From assembly GCF_026410305.1 (NCBI RefSeq), contig NZ_JAPMLQ010000002.1, forward strand, positions 930,001 to 994,000: DNA of 64,000 nucleotides, written 5' to 3'. Below are positions 1-8,555 of this stretch, one piece after another. The notes beneath the pieces were generated by a model. The model worked only from the letters and a program-made list of their open reading frames with translations, did no database searches and was not told where the DNA came from. This DNA comes from Sulfitobacter sp. F26204 (GTDB lineage: Bacteria > Pseudomonadota > Alphaproteobacteria > Rhodobacterales > Rhodobacteraceae). A program made the translations under genes and the position numbers. Numbering within the stretch: the first letter of the stretch is position 1; every line of letters starts with the position of its first letter.

Positions 1-1455
1 ATCACCTTCGCCGCCACTGACATTGAAAAAATCGCCGCACAAGAAGGGCGTGTCGCTATTTTTCTGGCTCCTGACGGACCTTTGGATGCAGGTGCGCGCC
101 GGGTTAACAAGCTGACGAAAGGGGCGGTGCAGCGGTTGCTGGCTGGGCAGAAATTCGCCAAATCGAAACCCGGTGACGTCGCCACACTGACCTTTCCTGT
201 GGGCATGGTGGCAGAGGCCGTAGACATTGTTCACCTGCCGCGCCGCACTGATGCCCTTGCGGCGCGCAAGGCGGGCGCCGGTCTGGCAAAACTTCGCGGC
301 CAGTCGGATCTGTTGTTGCTGGCGGCAAATATGAAGTATGTCGCCGAGGTCTGCTTCGGTCTGGCAATGCGTGACTACGGATTTGATGATCACAAGACCG
401 ATGCCAATGAGCGCAAGGGCGCTGTCGTCACGATGTGCAAAAAACCTGATGAGGCCGAGGCCGCCGCAGCCCCGTTGATGGCAATCGCCGAAGGGGCATT
501 CATGACCCGCGATCTCACAAATGCACCGGCGAATGTGCTGACGACCACGGCATTTGCGGATCAGCTCTCGGCGATGCAGGATCTGGGCCTGAAAGTTGAA
601 GTGTTAGATGAGGATCAGCTTGTAAAGTTAGGCATGAGAACGCTTTTATGCGTTGGTCAGGGATCAGAAAGCCCGTCCAAGGTGGTAGTCATGGAATGGA
701 ATGGTGGCGCAAAGGACGAGGCCCCGTTGGCGTTGGTTGGTAAGGGTGTGGTTTTTGATACCGGTGGTATCAGTCTCAAGCCCGGCGCAGGCATGGAAGA
801 TATGACGATGGACATGGGCGGTGCCGGTGTTGTGGCCGGGGTGATGCGCAGTCTGGCGTTGCGTGCCGCCAAGGCCAATGTCGTCGGGCTTGTCGGGCTT
901 GTTGAAAACATGCCTTCGGGGAATGCTGTGCGGCCCGGAGATGTTGTCACCTCGATGAAGGGCGACACAGTCGAGGTGATCAATACGGATGCTGAGGGGC
1001 GTTTGGTGCTCTGTGACGTGATGTGGTATGCACAGGAAAGGTTCAAGCCTGCGGCCATGATTGACCTGGCAACCCTGACAGGTGCGATTGTCGTCGGGCT
1101 GGGCCATGAGAACGCCGGTGTTTTTTCCAACGATGATGCCCTGTGTAATGCCTTTCTCAAGGCGGCGCAGGCAGAGGGGGAAGGTGCATGGCGAATGCCG
1201 ATGGGACGAGGGTATGATACCCTGCTCAAAAGCCGGATTGCGGATATGAAGAACATCGGCGGTCGTGCGGCCGGGTCAGTGACCGCAGCGCAGTTCCTGA
1301 AGCGTTTTGTCAAAGAGGAAACGCCCTGGATTCATCTGGATATTGCAGGGGTTGCATCGGTCAAATCCGAAACGACACTGGCACCCGCAGGGGCTACGGG
1401 ATGGGGTGTCGCTGCCTTGAACCGTCTGGTGCGTGAGCGGTTCGAGAAAGGATAG
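1..1455 (+). CDS. pepA: Leucyl aminopeptidase (M17 family), 5' end cut by the window
   Basis: Cytosolic dinuclear-metal aminopeptidase that removes N-terminal residues from peptides. The frame is open from base 1 without a convincing start, so the gene begins outside the window; a TTG at 82 is only an internal codon. The M17 signature NTDAEGRL is present near residue 328, as are the metal and active-site stretches GKGVVFDTGG and DLATLTGA. About 484 residues are visible, close to the usual full length, so only a few N-terminal residues should be missing. holC follows 5 bases after the stop, a pairing common in proteobacteria. Confidence in the family is very high. Confidence 0.95.
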   Translation: MTFAATDIEKIAAQEGRVAIFLAPDGPLDAGARRVNKLTKGAVQRLLAGQKFAKSKPGDVATLTFPVGMVAEAVDIVHLPRRTDALAARKAGAGLAKLRGQSDLLLLAANMKYVAEVCFGLAMRDYGFDDHKTDANERKGAVVTMCKKPDEAEAAAAPLMAIAEGAFMTRDLTNAPANVLTTTAFADQLSAMQDLGLKVEVLDEDQLVKLGMRTLLCVGQGSESPSKVVVMEWNGGAKDEAPLALVGKGVVFDTGGISLKPGAGMEDMTMDMGGAGVVAGVMRSLALRAAKANVVGLVGLVENMPSGNAVRPGDVVTSMKGDTVEVINTDAEGRLVLCDVMWYAQERFKPAAMIDLATLTGAIVVGLGHENAGVFSNDDALCNAFLKAAQAEGEGAWRMPMGRGYDTLLKSRIADMKNIGGRAAGSVTAAQFLKRFVKEETPWIHLDIAGVASVKSETTLAPAGATGWGVAALNRLVRERFEKG

Positions 1456-1460
1456 GCCTG

Positions 1461-1919
1461 ATGGGCGCGGTCTTTTTCTATCACCTGACACAGCGCTCGC
1501 TGGCTGAAACCCTGCGAATGTTGCTTGAGAAATCTCTGGCCAACGACTGGCGTGTTGTGGTGCGAGGGACCGAAGAGTCAGGGCTCAGGGCGTTGGACAA
1601 TGCCCTGTGGCTCGGACCGGAAGACGCATTTCTGCCACACGCCATGGCGGGGGGCGACCATGACAGTGACCAGCCGGTTTTGCTGACCACGGATTTGGCC
1701 CTCACGAAAGAGGCGCATTGCGTGATGTCGGTTGCCGGTGCTGAGGTCACGGCGACGGAGGTTGAAGCGATGGAGCGCGTATGCATCATCTTTGACGGCA
1801 ATGATGATCGTGCTTTGAACCGGGCAAGGGGACAATGGAAGTCACTGAAAGATGCGGGTGTCCGGGCGCAGTATTGGTCCGAAAACTCTGGACGATGGGA
1901 GAAAAAGGCAGAGACCTGA
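1461..1919 (+). CDS. holC: DNA polymerase III chi subunit
   Basis: Small clamp-loader accessory protein that links the polymerase III holoenzyme to SSB. The 152-residue product has the typical chi N-terminus (GAVFFYHLTQRSLAETL), the LRALDNALWLG segment and the DQPVLLTTD stretch. Length matches the alphaproteobacterial family. It starts 5 bases after pepA and is probably cotranscribed with it. The downstream gene is convergent, so the transcript should end near 1925. Confidence 0.93.
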   Translation: MGAVFFYHLTQRSLAETLRMLLEKSLANDWRVVVRGTEESGLRALDNALWLGPEDAFLPHAMAGGDHDSDQPVLLTTDLALTKEAHCVMSVAGAEVTATEVEAMERVCIIFDGNDDRALNRARGQWKSLKDAGVRAQYWSENSGRWEKKAET

Positions 1920-1933
1920 GACACGGACCATGA

Positions 1934-2515
1934 TCAACGGGTCAGGATCAACTCGCCACCAGCGATCTCGATTCGGCCCCAACGCTGCAGGTAACCCATA
2001 CCCAAGAGTGATTGTTCCATCTGACCTTCGTTTACCACAGCGGGCACATCGTGATCGCTGACGCTGCCGAGTTGTACGGAATCGAGGCGCACGAATGCGG
2101 TGCGAACTTCGCCATTGGCAGTATTGGCGCGACCCAAATAGGCAAGATCGCCTGGATCTATTCCCGCCCGTTTTGCGTCAGACTGGGTGAGCACCATGTC
2201 TGTGGCACCGGTGTCGACGACAAAGCGGATGCTGGTGCCGTTGACCTCGGCAGAAAGGTAATAATGACCGTCACGGGCCCGGGGCACGATGATCTGATCC
2301 GTATCTGAATAGCTGATTTGCGACCGGCGCGCATCGCGGCTGATGTCCTGCCACAGGCCCACCGCAGCGGCGGCACCGACAAAGATCATCGCCCAAACGG
2401 CTGCATATTGCAGTGTTTTATTCAGACCCTCACGGGATTGCATGAAAAACCAACCTGCAACCATGGCAAGCAAAACAATCAGATAGATCAAGTTTCCGGT
2501 GTCGAGATTTGTCAT
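1934..2515 (-). CDS. Retropepsin-like aspartic protease, TIGR02281 family, membrane anchored
   Basis: Clan AA aspartic protease-like protein of 193 residues. Two hydrophobic segments (about residues 8-26 and 37-56) precede a single retropepsin-type domain, whose catalytic motif is VDTGATDMVL near residue 103. One catalytic Asp per chain implies an active dimer, as in the TIGR02281 family. Substrates of this bacterial family are not established. The gene is convergent with holC and leftward like marC upstream of it, with 53 bases between them. Confidence 0.85.
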   Translation of the reverse strand: MTNLDTGNLIYLIVLLAMVAGWFFMQSREGLNKTLQYAAVWAMIFVGAAAAVGLWQDISRDARRSQISYSDTDQIIVPRARDGHYYLSAEVNGTSIRFVVDTGATDMVLTQSDAKRAGIDPGDLAYLGRANTANGEVRTAFVRLDSVQLGSVSDHDVPAVVNEGQMEQSLLGMGYLQRWGRIEIAGGELILTR

Positions 2516-2568
2516 GGCAGCCCCTGTTTCACCCTATGGGATATATATAGGATGGCACGGGCCGGATG

Positions 2569-3201
2569 TCAGCCCGTTGTCGGGCCAAAGCCATAGGCAG
2601 CCAAACCATCAAGGACAAATTGAACCGCCAGCGCGGCAAGCAACATGCCGAGGATACGGGTGATCACATTGATGCCGGTCTTGCTGATGATGCGGTCAAG
2701 GTAACTGCTGACCATCAAGGTCAACAACATGCTAACCAATACGAATGCGGTGATGGCAAGCACGGTGACAAGACCCTGGCCGCCGGGCTTTTCAGCGATC
2801 AACAGGATGATCGAGGCAATGGATCCCGGACCTGCAATCAATGGAATGGCCAAGGGAAAGACGGAAGGGTCGTCGGTGTCCTCTTCTTCAGTGCGGTCCT
2901 CACGCCGTTTTGCACGACGGTCAAACAGCATGTCGAGCGCGGTAAGGAAAAGCAGGATGCCGCCGGCGATGCGAAAGGAGGGCATGGAGATGCCGACAAA
3001 CCCGAGGACGGCTTTGCCGAACAGGGCAAAAAGTGCGAGGATCAGTGCGGCGACGCAAACCGCACGAATGGCGATGCGCCGGCGTTCTGTCGGCGTATAG
3101 CCCGGGGTGAGGGCCAGAAACAACGGGAAGATGGCGATCGGATCGATCACGACAAACATCGTGACAAGGGCGGTGATCATATAGGCGGTATCGAGTGTCA
3201 T
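2569..3201 (-). CDS. MarC family integral membrane protein
   Basis: Multi-pass inner-membrane protein of 210 residues with about six hydrophobic segments. The family landmarks are the FVVIDPIAIFPLFLALTPG stretch near the N-terminus and IPLIAGPGSIASIILL in the middle. The charged loop between segments 3 and 4 (RRAKRREDRTEEEDTDD) is expected to be cytoplasmic. The family's earlier link to multiple antibiotic resistance is not supported by later work, so function is best left as unknown transport-like. Confidence 0.88.
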   Translation of the reverse strand: MTLDTAYMITALVTMFVVIDPIAIFPLFLALTPGYTPTERRRIAIRAVCVAALILALFALFGKAVLGFVGISMPSFRIAGGILLFLTALDMLFDRRAKRREDRTEEEDTDDPSVFPLAIPLIAGPGSIASIILLIAEKPGGQGLVTVLAITAFVLVSMLLTLMVSSYLDRIISKTGINVITRILGMLLAALAVQFVLDGLAAYGFGPTTG

Positions 3202-3242
3202 CTGTCCAAAACCGATTGTGGGCCGCGCCCGTTACATTATTT

Positions 3243-3298
3243 GGGACAGCGCCCCATCATCAAAGATGAATTCCCGAGGATCTTAAGGCCAGAAGGAG
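3243..3298 (+). repeat. Dispersed intergenic repeat, copy 1 (divergent copy)
   Basis: Intergenic stretch between the ABC-F and marC genes with the layout CAGCGCCCC, then about 20 bases, CCCGAGG, ATCTTAAGGCCAGAAGGAG. It matches in order the two better copies at 15774-15831 and 41148-41190 (GCGCTGCCCC, CCCGCGG, TTAAGGCCAAAAAGA). It lies outside any open frame I would call a gene. This is the weakest of the three copies. Confidence 0.45.
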
Positions 3299-3320
3299 CC
3301 GAGGTAAGAAATGAGGGATG

Positions 3321-5180
3321 TCAGCCTGTCGCCTTTTCGAGTTTTTCCTGGGCCTGCATCCAGAGAGTTTCAGCGCGTTCCAGTGCCTGCATGACCTCGG
3401 CGTATTTCTTGTTCCATACATCAAGTTCGCCATTTTTGGTATCTTCGTAAAGGGCAGGATCGGCGAGTTTTTTGGCCAGCTTGTCGCGCATGTCATTGAT
3501 TTTGGTCATGCGCGCTTCGGCTTTGCGCACTTCGGCGCGCAGGGCGAGGACTTCGTCGCGGCTGGCGCGTTTTTCCTTGGGTTTCTCTTTGGTCCTTGCG
3601 TTCTTGCTGACCGGTTTTGCCGGCGCCAACAACAGCTTACGATAGGATTCCAGGTCGTCTTCGTAAGGGGTGACAGTGCCGTTCGACACCAGCCACAGGC
3701 GGTCGGCAACCATCGACAATAGGTGCATGTCGTGGCTGACAAGGATCACCGCACCGGAATATTGCGTGAGCGCTTCGACCAGGGCTTCGCGGGATTCGAT
3801 GTCGAGGTGGTTTGTCGGCTCATCAAGGATCAGCAGATGCGGCGCGTCGAGCGTGGCAAGCAGCAGGGACAGGCGGGCTTTCTGGCCCCCTGACAGTCGG
3901 CCCACTTCGGTTTCGGCCTGATCCGGGCCAAGGCCAAAACCGGCCAGTTGGGCACGCAGTTTTGACTGTAACACCCCGGGTCGGGCGGCGATCATATGTT
4001 GCAGCGGGGTTTCCTCGACAATCAACTCCTCGACCTGATGCTGGGCGAAGAAACCGATGCGCAATTTATTGGCTTTTACAGCCTTGCCGTCCATCAATAT
4101 GAGGCGGTCGGAAAGGAGTTTGGAGAGGGTTGATTTGCCCTGACCATTGCGCCCCAAAAGGGCGATGCGATCATCCTGATCGATGCGAAGATTGAGGCGG
4201 GAGAGGACGGGCGTGCCTTCGAGATAGCCGACCGAGCCGTTTTCGATCGAGATGATGGGCGGTGAAAGCTCTTCGGGCTCGGGAAAGGTGAAGACGCGTT
4301 TGGCCGCCTGCTCCGGCGAGGCGATCATGTCCATCTTTTCGATCATCTTAAGGCGGGATTGCGCCTGTTTGGCCTTGGACGCCTTGGCCTTGAAGCGGTC
4401 CACAAAACTTTGCATGTGATCGCGGCGCTGCTGTTGTTTCTTGGCCATCGCGGCCTGAACCGCGCGTTGTTCGGCGCGTTGGCGGGCGAATTGGTCATAA
4501 GGACCCTGGTAGAAGGTCAGCTTGCGGTCTTCCAGATGCAGGATGCCGTTGACTGCACGGTTGAGCAATCCGCGGTCGTGGCTGATGATGATGACTGTAT
4601 GGGGATATTTGGCAAGATATGCCTCGAGCCAGAGCGCGCCTTCAAGGTCAAGGTAGTTTGTCGGTTCATCCAGCAACAAGAGATCAGGCTGGGCAAAAAG
4701 CACTCCGGCGAGCGCGACGCGCATGCGCCAGCCGCCCGAAAATGAAGAGCAGGGCATGAGTTGGTCTTCAGCGTCAAAACCAAGGCCTTTGAGGATCGAC
4801 GAGGCGCGCCCTTCGGCGGACCATGCATCAATGTCCGACAGGCGGGCCTGTATGTCGGCGATGCGGCCCGGATCAGTCGCGGTCTCGGATTCGATCAACA
4901 AGGCTGCGCGTTCAGTATCAGCTTGCAGCACAGTATCGAGCAGGGAAGTTTCAGAAGAAGGAACTTCCTGTGCCACGCCACCGATCTTGGCGCGTGAGGG
5001 CAGGGTGATTTCCCCCGCATCAAGGCTCAATTCGCCACGAATGATCCGGAACAGCGTGGTTTTTCCCGCGCCATTACGTCCGACAAGGCCCACCTTGTGA
5101 CCATCGGGAATGACAGCGGAAGCTTCCTCGAACAGAGGACGGCCTTCGACGGAATAGTTGATTTCTGAGATGCGTAACAT
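3321..5180 (-). CDS. ABC-F family ATPase (Uup/YheS-like)
   Basis: Soluble protein of about 619 residues with two ABC ATPase domains and no membrane segments, the layout of ribosome-associated ABC-F factors. Walker A GRNGAGKTT and GRNGQGKST, signature motifs FSGGWRMR and LSGGQKARLS, and Walker B LLLLDEPTNYLD and LLILDEPTNHLD are all present. A charged linker lies between the domains and a lysine-rich coiled-coil-like tail at the C-terminus. The start MLRISEIN at 5180 is chosen over an upstream ATG six codons earlier because the ABC domain begins there. The subfamily is uncertain; sequence order suggests YheS/Uup rather than an antibiotic-resistance ABC-F. Confidence 0.92.
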   Translation of the reverse strand: MLRISEINYSVEGRPLFEEASAVIPDGHKVGLVGRNGAGKTTLFRIIRGELSLDAGEITLPSRAKIGGVAQEVPSSETSLLDTVLQADTERAALLIESETATDPGRIADIQARLSDIDAWSAEGRASSILKGLGFDAEDQLMPCSSFSGGWRMRVALAGVLFAQPDLLLLDEPTNYLDLEGALWLEAYLAKYPHTVIIISHDRGLLNRAVNGILHLEDRKLTFYQGPYDQFARQRAEQRAVQAAMAKKQQQRRDHMQSFVDRFKAKASKAKQAQSRLKMIEKMDMIASPEQAAKRVFTFPEPEELSPPIISIENGSVGYLEGTPVLSRLNLRIDQDDRIALLGRNGQGKSTLSKLLSDRLILMDGKAVKANKLRIGFFAQHQVEELIVEETPLQHMIAARPGVLQSKLRAQLAGFGLGPDQAETEVGRLSGGQKARLSLLLATLDAPHLLILDEPTNHLDIESREALVEALTQYSGAVILVSHDMHLLSMVADRLWLVSNGTVTPYEDDLESYRKLLLAPAKPVSKNARTKEKPKEKRASRDEVLALRAEVRKAEARMTKINDMRDKLAKKLADPALYEDTKNGELDVWNKKYAEVMQALERAETLWMQAQEKLEKATG

Positions 5181-5284
5181 GGGCGGGGTGTGCCGCAATG
5201 CGAGGCGGGCGTCAATCGCGGGTTTTCACGCGAGGATCACCATGCTAGGGAGCGGCCAAATCAACCCCCATAGGAGCAAGCCAC

Positions 5285-5707
5285 ATGGCCCTTGAGCGTA
5301 CATTCTCGATCATCAAACCCGATGCAACCAAGCGCAACCTGACCGGCGCAATCGTCAAGAAATTCGAAGATGCAGGTCTGCGCGTTGTCGCATCCAAGCG
5401 TATCCATCTGACCATGGCACAGGCCGGCGAGTTCTATAAAGTTCACGCAGAGCGTCCGTTTTACGGCGAACTGTGTGAATTCATGGCCTCTGCGCCCATC
5501 GTTGCACAGGTTCTGGAAGGTGAAAACGCCATTGCCAAGAATCGCGAAGTGATGGGTGCCACAAACCCCGCAGATGCCGCAGCCGGCACGATCCGCGCCG
5601 AATTCGCACAAAGCGTTGGCGAGAATTCAGTTCATGGCTCAGATGCGCCAGAGACTGCAGCAGAAGAGATCGCCTATTTCTTTTCTGGTCTGGAGTTGGT
5701 GGGCTAA
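5285..5707 (+). CDS. ndk: Nucleoside diphosphate kinase
   Basis: Transfers the gamma phosphate between nucleoside triphosphates and diphosphates to balance NTP and dNTP pools. The 140-residue product has the family start [13 protein letters not shown] and the phosphate-binding and active-site region [15 protein letters not shown], with the phospho-His in the GSDAPETA segment (VHGSDAPE). A purine-rich ribosome binding site (ATAGGAGCAAG) lies just before the ATG. The gene stands alone, with a strong terminator 33 bases downstream. Confidence 0.97.
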   Translation: MALERTFSIIKPDATKRNLTGAIVKKFEDAGLRVVASKRIHLTMAQAGEFYKVHAERPFYGELCEFMASAPIVAQVLEGENAIAKNREVMGATNPADAAAGTIRAEFAQSVGENSVHGSDAPETAAEEIAYFFSGLELVG

Positions 5708-5739
5708 GCCTGCTGTCCTGTCTCAGCGATGTTTGGAAG

Positions 5740-5764
5740 AGGCCGCAGCGATGCGGCCTTTTTT
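5740..5764 (+). terminator. Rho-independent terminator of ndk
   Basis: Perfect 8-bp stem AGGCCGCA / TGCGGCCT with a GCGA tetraloop followed by five T residues. It sits 33 bases after the ndk stop. Confidence 0.9.
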
Positions 5765-5775
5765 ATGGGCGCGGA

Positions 5776-6102
5776 TCAGGGTTTGTTCAGGCCGATTTCG
5801 TCAAGAAATTTGTCCAATGAGGTTTTTTGCGGCGGGTGGTGCGCAGCCTTAAGCGCGTCGAATCTTTTGCGCAAAGCAGCTTTTTCAGCACCCTTGCAAT
5901 CATTCCACGGGCGGCCCTGAAGCGCCATGACCAGGACGTAATAACCAATGAAGTGGGGGGCGACGCCAGCGGTCAAGAGCTTGGCATATGCTGCATCCGG
6001 CCCCAAGGCACGCAATGCTTCGGCACTATGAATGCCGGCTGCTGTGCAATTGGCCTCGAAGGCGGGACCAAGGTTGCGGATTGACGAGACAGGCGTTGTC
6101 AT
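5776..6102 (-). CDS. TfoX/Sxy C-terminal domain protein
   Basis: Product of 108 residues made of a stand-alone TfoX C-terminal helix-hairpin-helix-like domain. The features are IRNLGPAFEANCTAAGI, then ALRALGPDAAYAKLL, then the GYYVLVMALQGRPWND stretch typical of this family. In gamma-proteobacteria TfoX regulates competence, but short C-terminal-only forms are widespread and their role is unknown. The gene reads leftward, and its stop lies just beyond the ndk terminator. Confidence 0.8.
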   Translation of the reverse strand: MTTPVSSIRNLGPAFEANCTAAGIHSAEALRALGPDAAYAKLLTAGVAPHFIGYYVLVMALQGRPWNDCKGAEKAALRKRFDALKAAHHPPQKTSLDKFLDEIGLNKP

Positions 6103-6156
6103 GACCTGATATTACTTCGCGCCGCGAGGGCTGTCATCCCGGAATGCCGGATTCAG

Positions 6157-6282
6157 TCAGAGACTGGCGTAGTCGGTAAATACGGGCTTGGGTGCTGCTT
6201 CGGGACCTTGCGCCTGGGCACTGGGTGCGGCGGGTGCAGGTTGAGGGGGTGGTTTGTCATCGGAAGTGTCACGGCGTGCCAT
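6157..6282 (-). CDS. Small proline/alanine-rich protein (41 aa)
   Basis: Short frame of 41 residues starting MARRDTSDDK and ending PVFTDYASL, with a proline/alanine-rich middle. It has no recognisable domain. An AGGAG ribosome binding site lies about 8 bases before the ATG, which is why I call it a gene. It lies between the TfoX-domain gene and the aldose epimerase gene on the same strand. Function unknown; the disordered composition suggests a small soluble protein. Confidence 0.55.
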   Translation of the reverse strand: MARRDTSDDKPPPQPAPAAPSAQAQGPEAAPKPVFTDYASL

Positions 6283-6390
6283 CTGGCTGCTCCTGAAAGG
6301 GGGCCGGACAGGGAATGACCAGCCTGTAAATCAATGCCTTGCAGAAAAGAGTGCCGTCAGAGCGGCAAAATTATGGCGGCAATGTGGCAA

Positions 6391-7332
6391 TCAGGCCGGC
6401 GCTGTCAGGTGATAACTGGTCACTTGCCGCCAGATCTGGCCGGGCCGCAGAATGATTGAAGGGAAAGTTGGATGTCGCGGGGCGTCGGGCCAGAACTGGG
6501 GTTCAAGCGCGAGACCAGCAAATGGTCGCAGGTCTGTACCATCTTGCAGAGCGCCGGGCCAGTGAGGCAGAAAGCCACCCGCATACACCTGTATCCCCGG
6601 GGCGTTTGACATCACCCTTAGCCTGGTCCCGTTCGGGCCTGTGAGGGTGGCACAGAGGCGCGAAGGACCATCTTTGATGGTGTCGATGCAGTAGTTCACG
6701 TCCAGGTCCCTGCTTAGGGGTACCGGTTTGGCGGAGGTAAAATCAAACATGCTGCCTGAAACAGAGGCAATCTGGCCGGTGGGCAGATTGTGGGCGTCAG
6801 TCGGCAAATACAGTTGGGCGGGAATATGCAGTTGATGTTCTGCAACATCCTTGCCGCCCAGATTCCAGTAGGGGTGATGGGCAATATTCATCGGCGTGGG
6901 CTGGTCGGATTGTGCCGTGATCTCCAGGCGGAGGCATTGGGCGTCCAGGCTGTAACGTGCGGTGATCCTGCGCAGACCGGGAAGGCCTTGTTCACCATCT
7001 GCCAATACCGCACGCAAACACAGGTGCGTCGCACCGTGATCAACCTCTTCCCAATCGCGGGCGTGCAACCCGTCAGCACCGGAATGAAGGCAGGCACGGC
7101 CTTCTTCGTTCAATGGCATTTGGTAAACTGTGCCGTCGACCGGCATCAGACCTTTGGAGATGCGATTGGCCACTGGCCCCACAATTGCACCTGCATAATC
7201 AGGCATTTGCGCGTCATTCTTTACGGCCAGCACGAGACTGCGATCCAGCCCGCGCATATGCAACGCCACGAGCCTGGCCCCTTTGGACAGGATACGGACC
7301 GTCAGGCTGTCAGAGGTAAGGGTGAAAGACAT
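6391..7332 (-). CDS. Aldose 1-epimerase (galactose mutarotase-like)
   Basis: Product of about 313 residues of the aldose 1-epimerase family, which interconverts alpha and beta anomers of sugars. Visible landmarks are the NRISKG segment, the active-site histidine stretch NIAHHPYWNLGG and the late EPQFWPDAPRHP, where the catalytic Glu precedes the conserved proline-asparagine-like turn. The start is uncertain: ATGs at 7353 and 7332 and a TTG at 7368 are all in frame, and I chose 7332 because homology-like sequence begins at SFTLTSD. No sugar operon surrounds it, so the substrate is unknown. Confidence 0.85.
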   Translation of the reverse strand: MSFTLTSDSLTVRILSKGARLVALHMRGLDRSLVLAVKNDAQMPDYAGAIVGPVANRISKGLMPVDGTVYQMPLNEEGRACLHSGADGLHARDWEEVDHGATHLCLRAVLADGEQGLPGLRRITARYSLDAQCLRLEITAQSDQPTPMNIAHHPYWNLGGKDVAEHQLHIPAQLYLPTDAHNLPTGQIASVSGSMFDFTSAKPVPLSRDLDVNYCIDTIKDGPSRLCATLTGPNGTRLRVMSNAPGIQVYAGGFLPHWPGALQDGTDLRPFAGLALEPQFWPDAPRHPTFPSIILRPGQIWRQVTSYHLTAPA

Positions 7333-7380
7333 CGAACCCATCGTGGCGCGCATTGCGGGTTTGATCAAGTCGGCGATACA

Positions 7381-7419
7381 GGAAAAGCAAAGGGCCTAGC
7401 ATTTGCATGCTAAGCCCTT
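7381..7419 (-). terminator. Terminator downstream of tRNA-Asn
   Basis: On the minus strand a 13-position stem (AAGGGCTTAGCAT with ATGCTAGGCCCTT, one G-U pair) with loop GCAA is followed by TGCTTTTCC. It begins 9 bases after the CCA end of the tRNA and before the aldose epimerase gene. Confidence 0.8.
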
Positions 7420-7427
7420 GAAACTTA

Positions 7428-7502
7428 TGGCTCCGACGGTAGGGATCGAACCTACGACCAATTGATTAACAGTCAACTGCTCTACCGCTGAGCTACGTCG
7501 GA
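7428..7502 (-). tRNA. tRNA-Asn (anticodon GTT)
   Basis: Full 75-base cloverleaf including an encoded CCA. The acceptor stem TCCGACG pairs with CGTCGGA, the anticodon loop is CTGTTAA with anticodon GTT, and the T arm contains GGTTCGATCC. Confidence 0.97.
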
Positions 7503-7577
7503 ACGGTCTGGGCGATATAGCAGTGAGATTCTGGCGCGTCCAGAGGGATTTGGTCTGAATGTCAGAATTTTTGTCCT

Positions 7578-8495
7578 CTAGACGGACTTTAGTTGGAATT
7601 CTGCTTCGGCATGCAACGAACCAAGCGGTTGGACTTTGGATTTACCATTAAGATCAACAAGATGTGCGAGTACGTTACGGGTTGCGGCAGCAAGCAGGGC
7701 AGCGGGGGTGTCGGCATAGACCAGTTTGGCAATGGTCTGGGCGGTGGCAGGGCCGGCGGACAATGCTTTTAGGATCGCGGATTCGCGGTTCAACCGATGT
7801 GCAACCAACCAGTCGAGACGGGCAGCGGGGTCATCGACCTGCGCGCCGTGACCGGGGTAAAAGACACGCCATTGTCGTGTTGCCAGTCGCATACATGAGG
7901 CCATGAAATCGGTCAGATCGCCATCGGGGGGAGAAACCAGCGATGATGCCCAACCCATCACGTGATCCGCCGTAAAACAGGCGTCCCCCCAGGCCAGTGA
8001 CAAATGATTGCCGATGTGGCCGGGGGTGTGCAGCGCTTCGAGCTGCCAGCCGTCACCCCGTAATATTTCACAATCACCGAGTGTTTGATCGGGCGTGAAT
8101 TCAGCATCGATGCCTTCGCCGCCACCCAGCAATCCGCCGGCAGCGAGGGTTTGCATGACCTCGGAGCGGCCGGCCGTGGCCTCACCAAAGGCCAGGACAG
8201 GGGCGCCACTGGCCTTGGCCAGTGGACGTGCCAGGGGCGAATGGTCAAGGTGGGTATGGGTGACGATGATATGGGTGATCCGCTGGGGGGGCTGGACCGC
8301 GTCAAGGATCGCCTGCAGATGCGCGTCACTCAGCGGGCCGGGATCAATAACGGCAAGGCCACCTGACCCCAGAAGATAGGTATTGGTGCCACGATAGGTC
8401 ATCGGTGAGGGGTTGGGAGCCAGGATTCGACGCAGACCTGGTTCCAGCAGTTCGGGAACACCGACCGGAGGATTAAAGTCGTCAGGAGGCTGCAT
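7578..8495 (-). CDS. MBL-fold metallo-hydrolase (LACTB2/glyoxalase II-like)
   Basis: Soluble 305-residue hydrolase with the metallo-beta-lactamase fold. The zinc motif is THTHLDHS near residue 80; further ligands are HTPGHIGNH, DHVMGW and the late PGHG. A C-terminal winged-helix-like segment (from about residue 235) is the layout of LACTB2-type members. The substrate is not predictable. The gene is divergent from the sensor kinase gene with about 60 bases between starts. Confidence 0.85.
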   Translation of the reverse strand: MQPPDDFNPPVGVPELLEPGLRRILAPNPSPMTYRGTNTYLLGSGGLAVIDPGPLSDAHLQAILDAVQPPQRITHIIVTHTHLDHSPLARPLAKASGAPVLAFGEATAGRSEVMQTLAAGGLLGGGEGIDAEFTPDQTLGDCEILRGDGWQLEALHTPGHIGNHLSLAWGDACFTADHVMGWASSLVSPPDGDLTDFMASCMRLATRQWRVFYPGHGAQVDDPAARLDWLVAHRLNRESAILKALSAGPATAQTIAKLVYADTPAALLAAATRNVLAHLVDLNGKSKVQPLGSLHAEAEFQLKSV

Positions 8496-8555
8496 GGCAG
8501 AGTTTCATCGGGAATGGCCTTTCATAGGGCGGTGACGCTGGCTAAGGTCTATCCC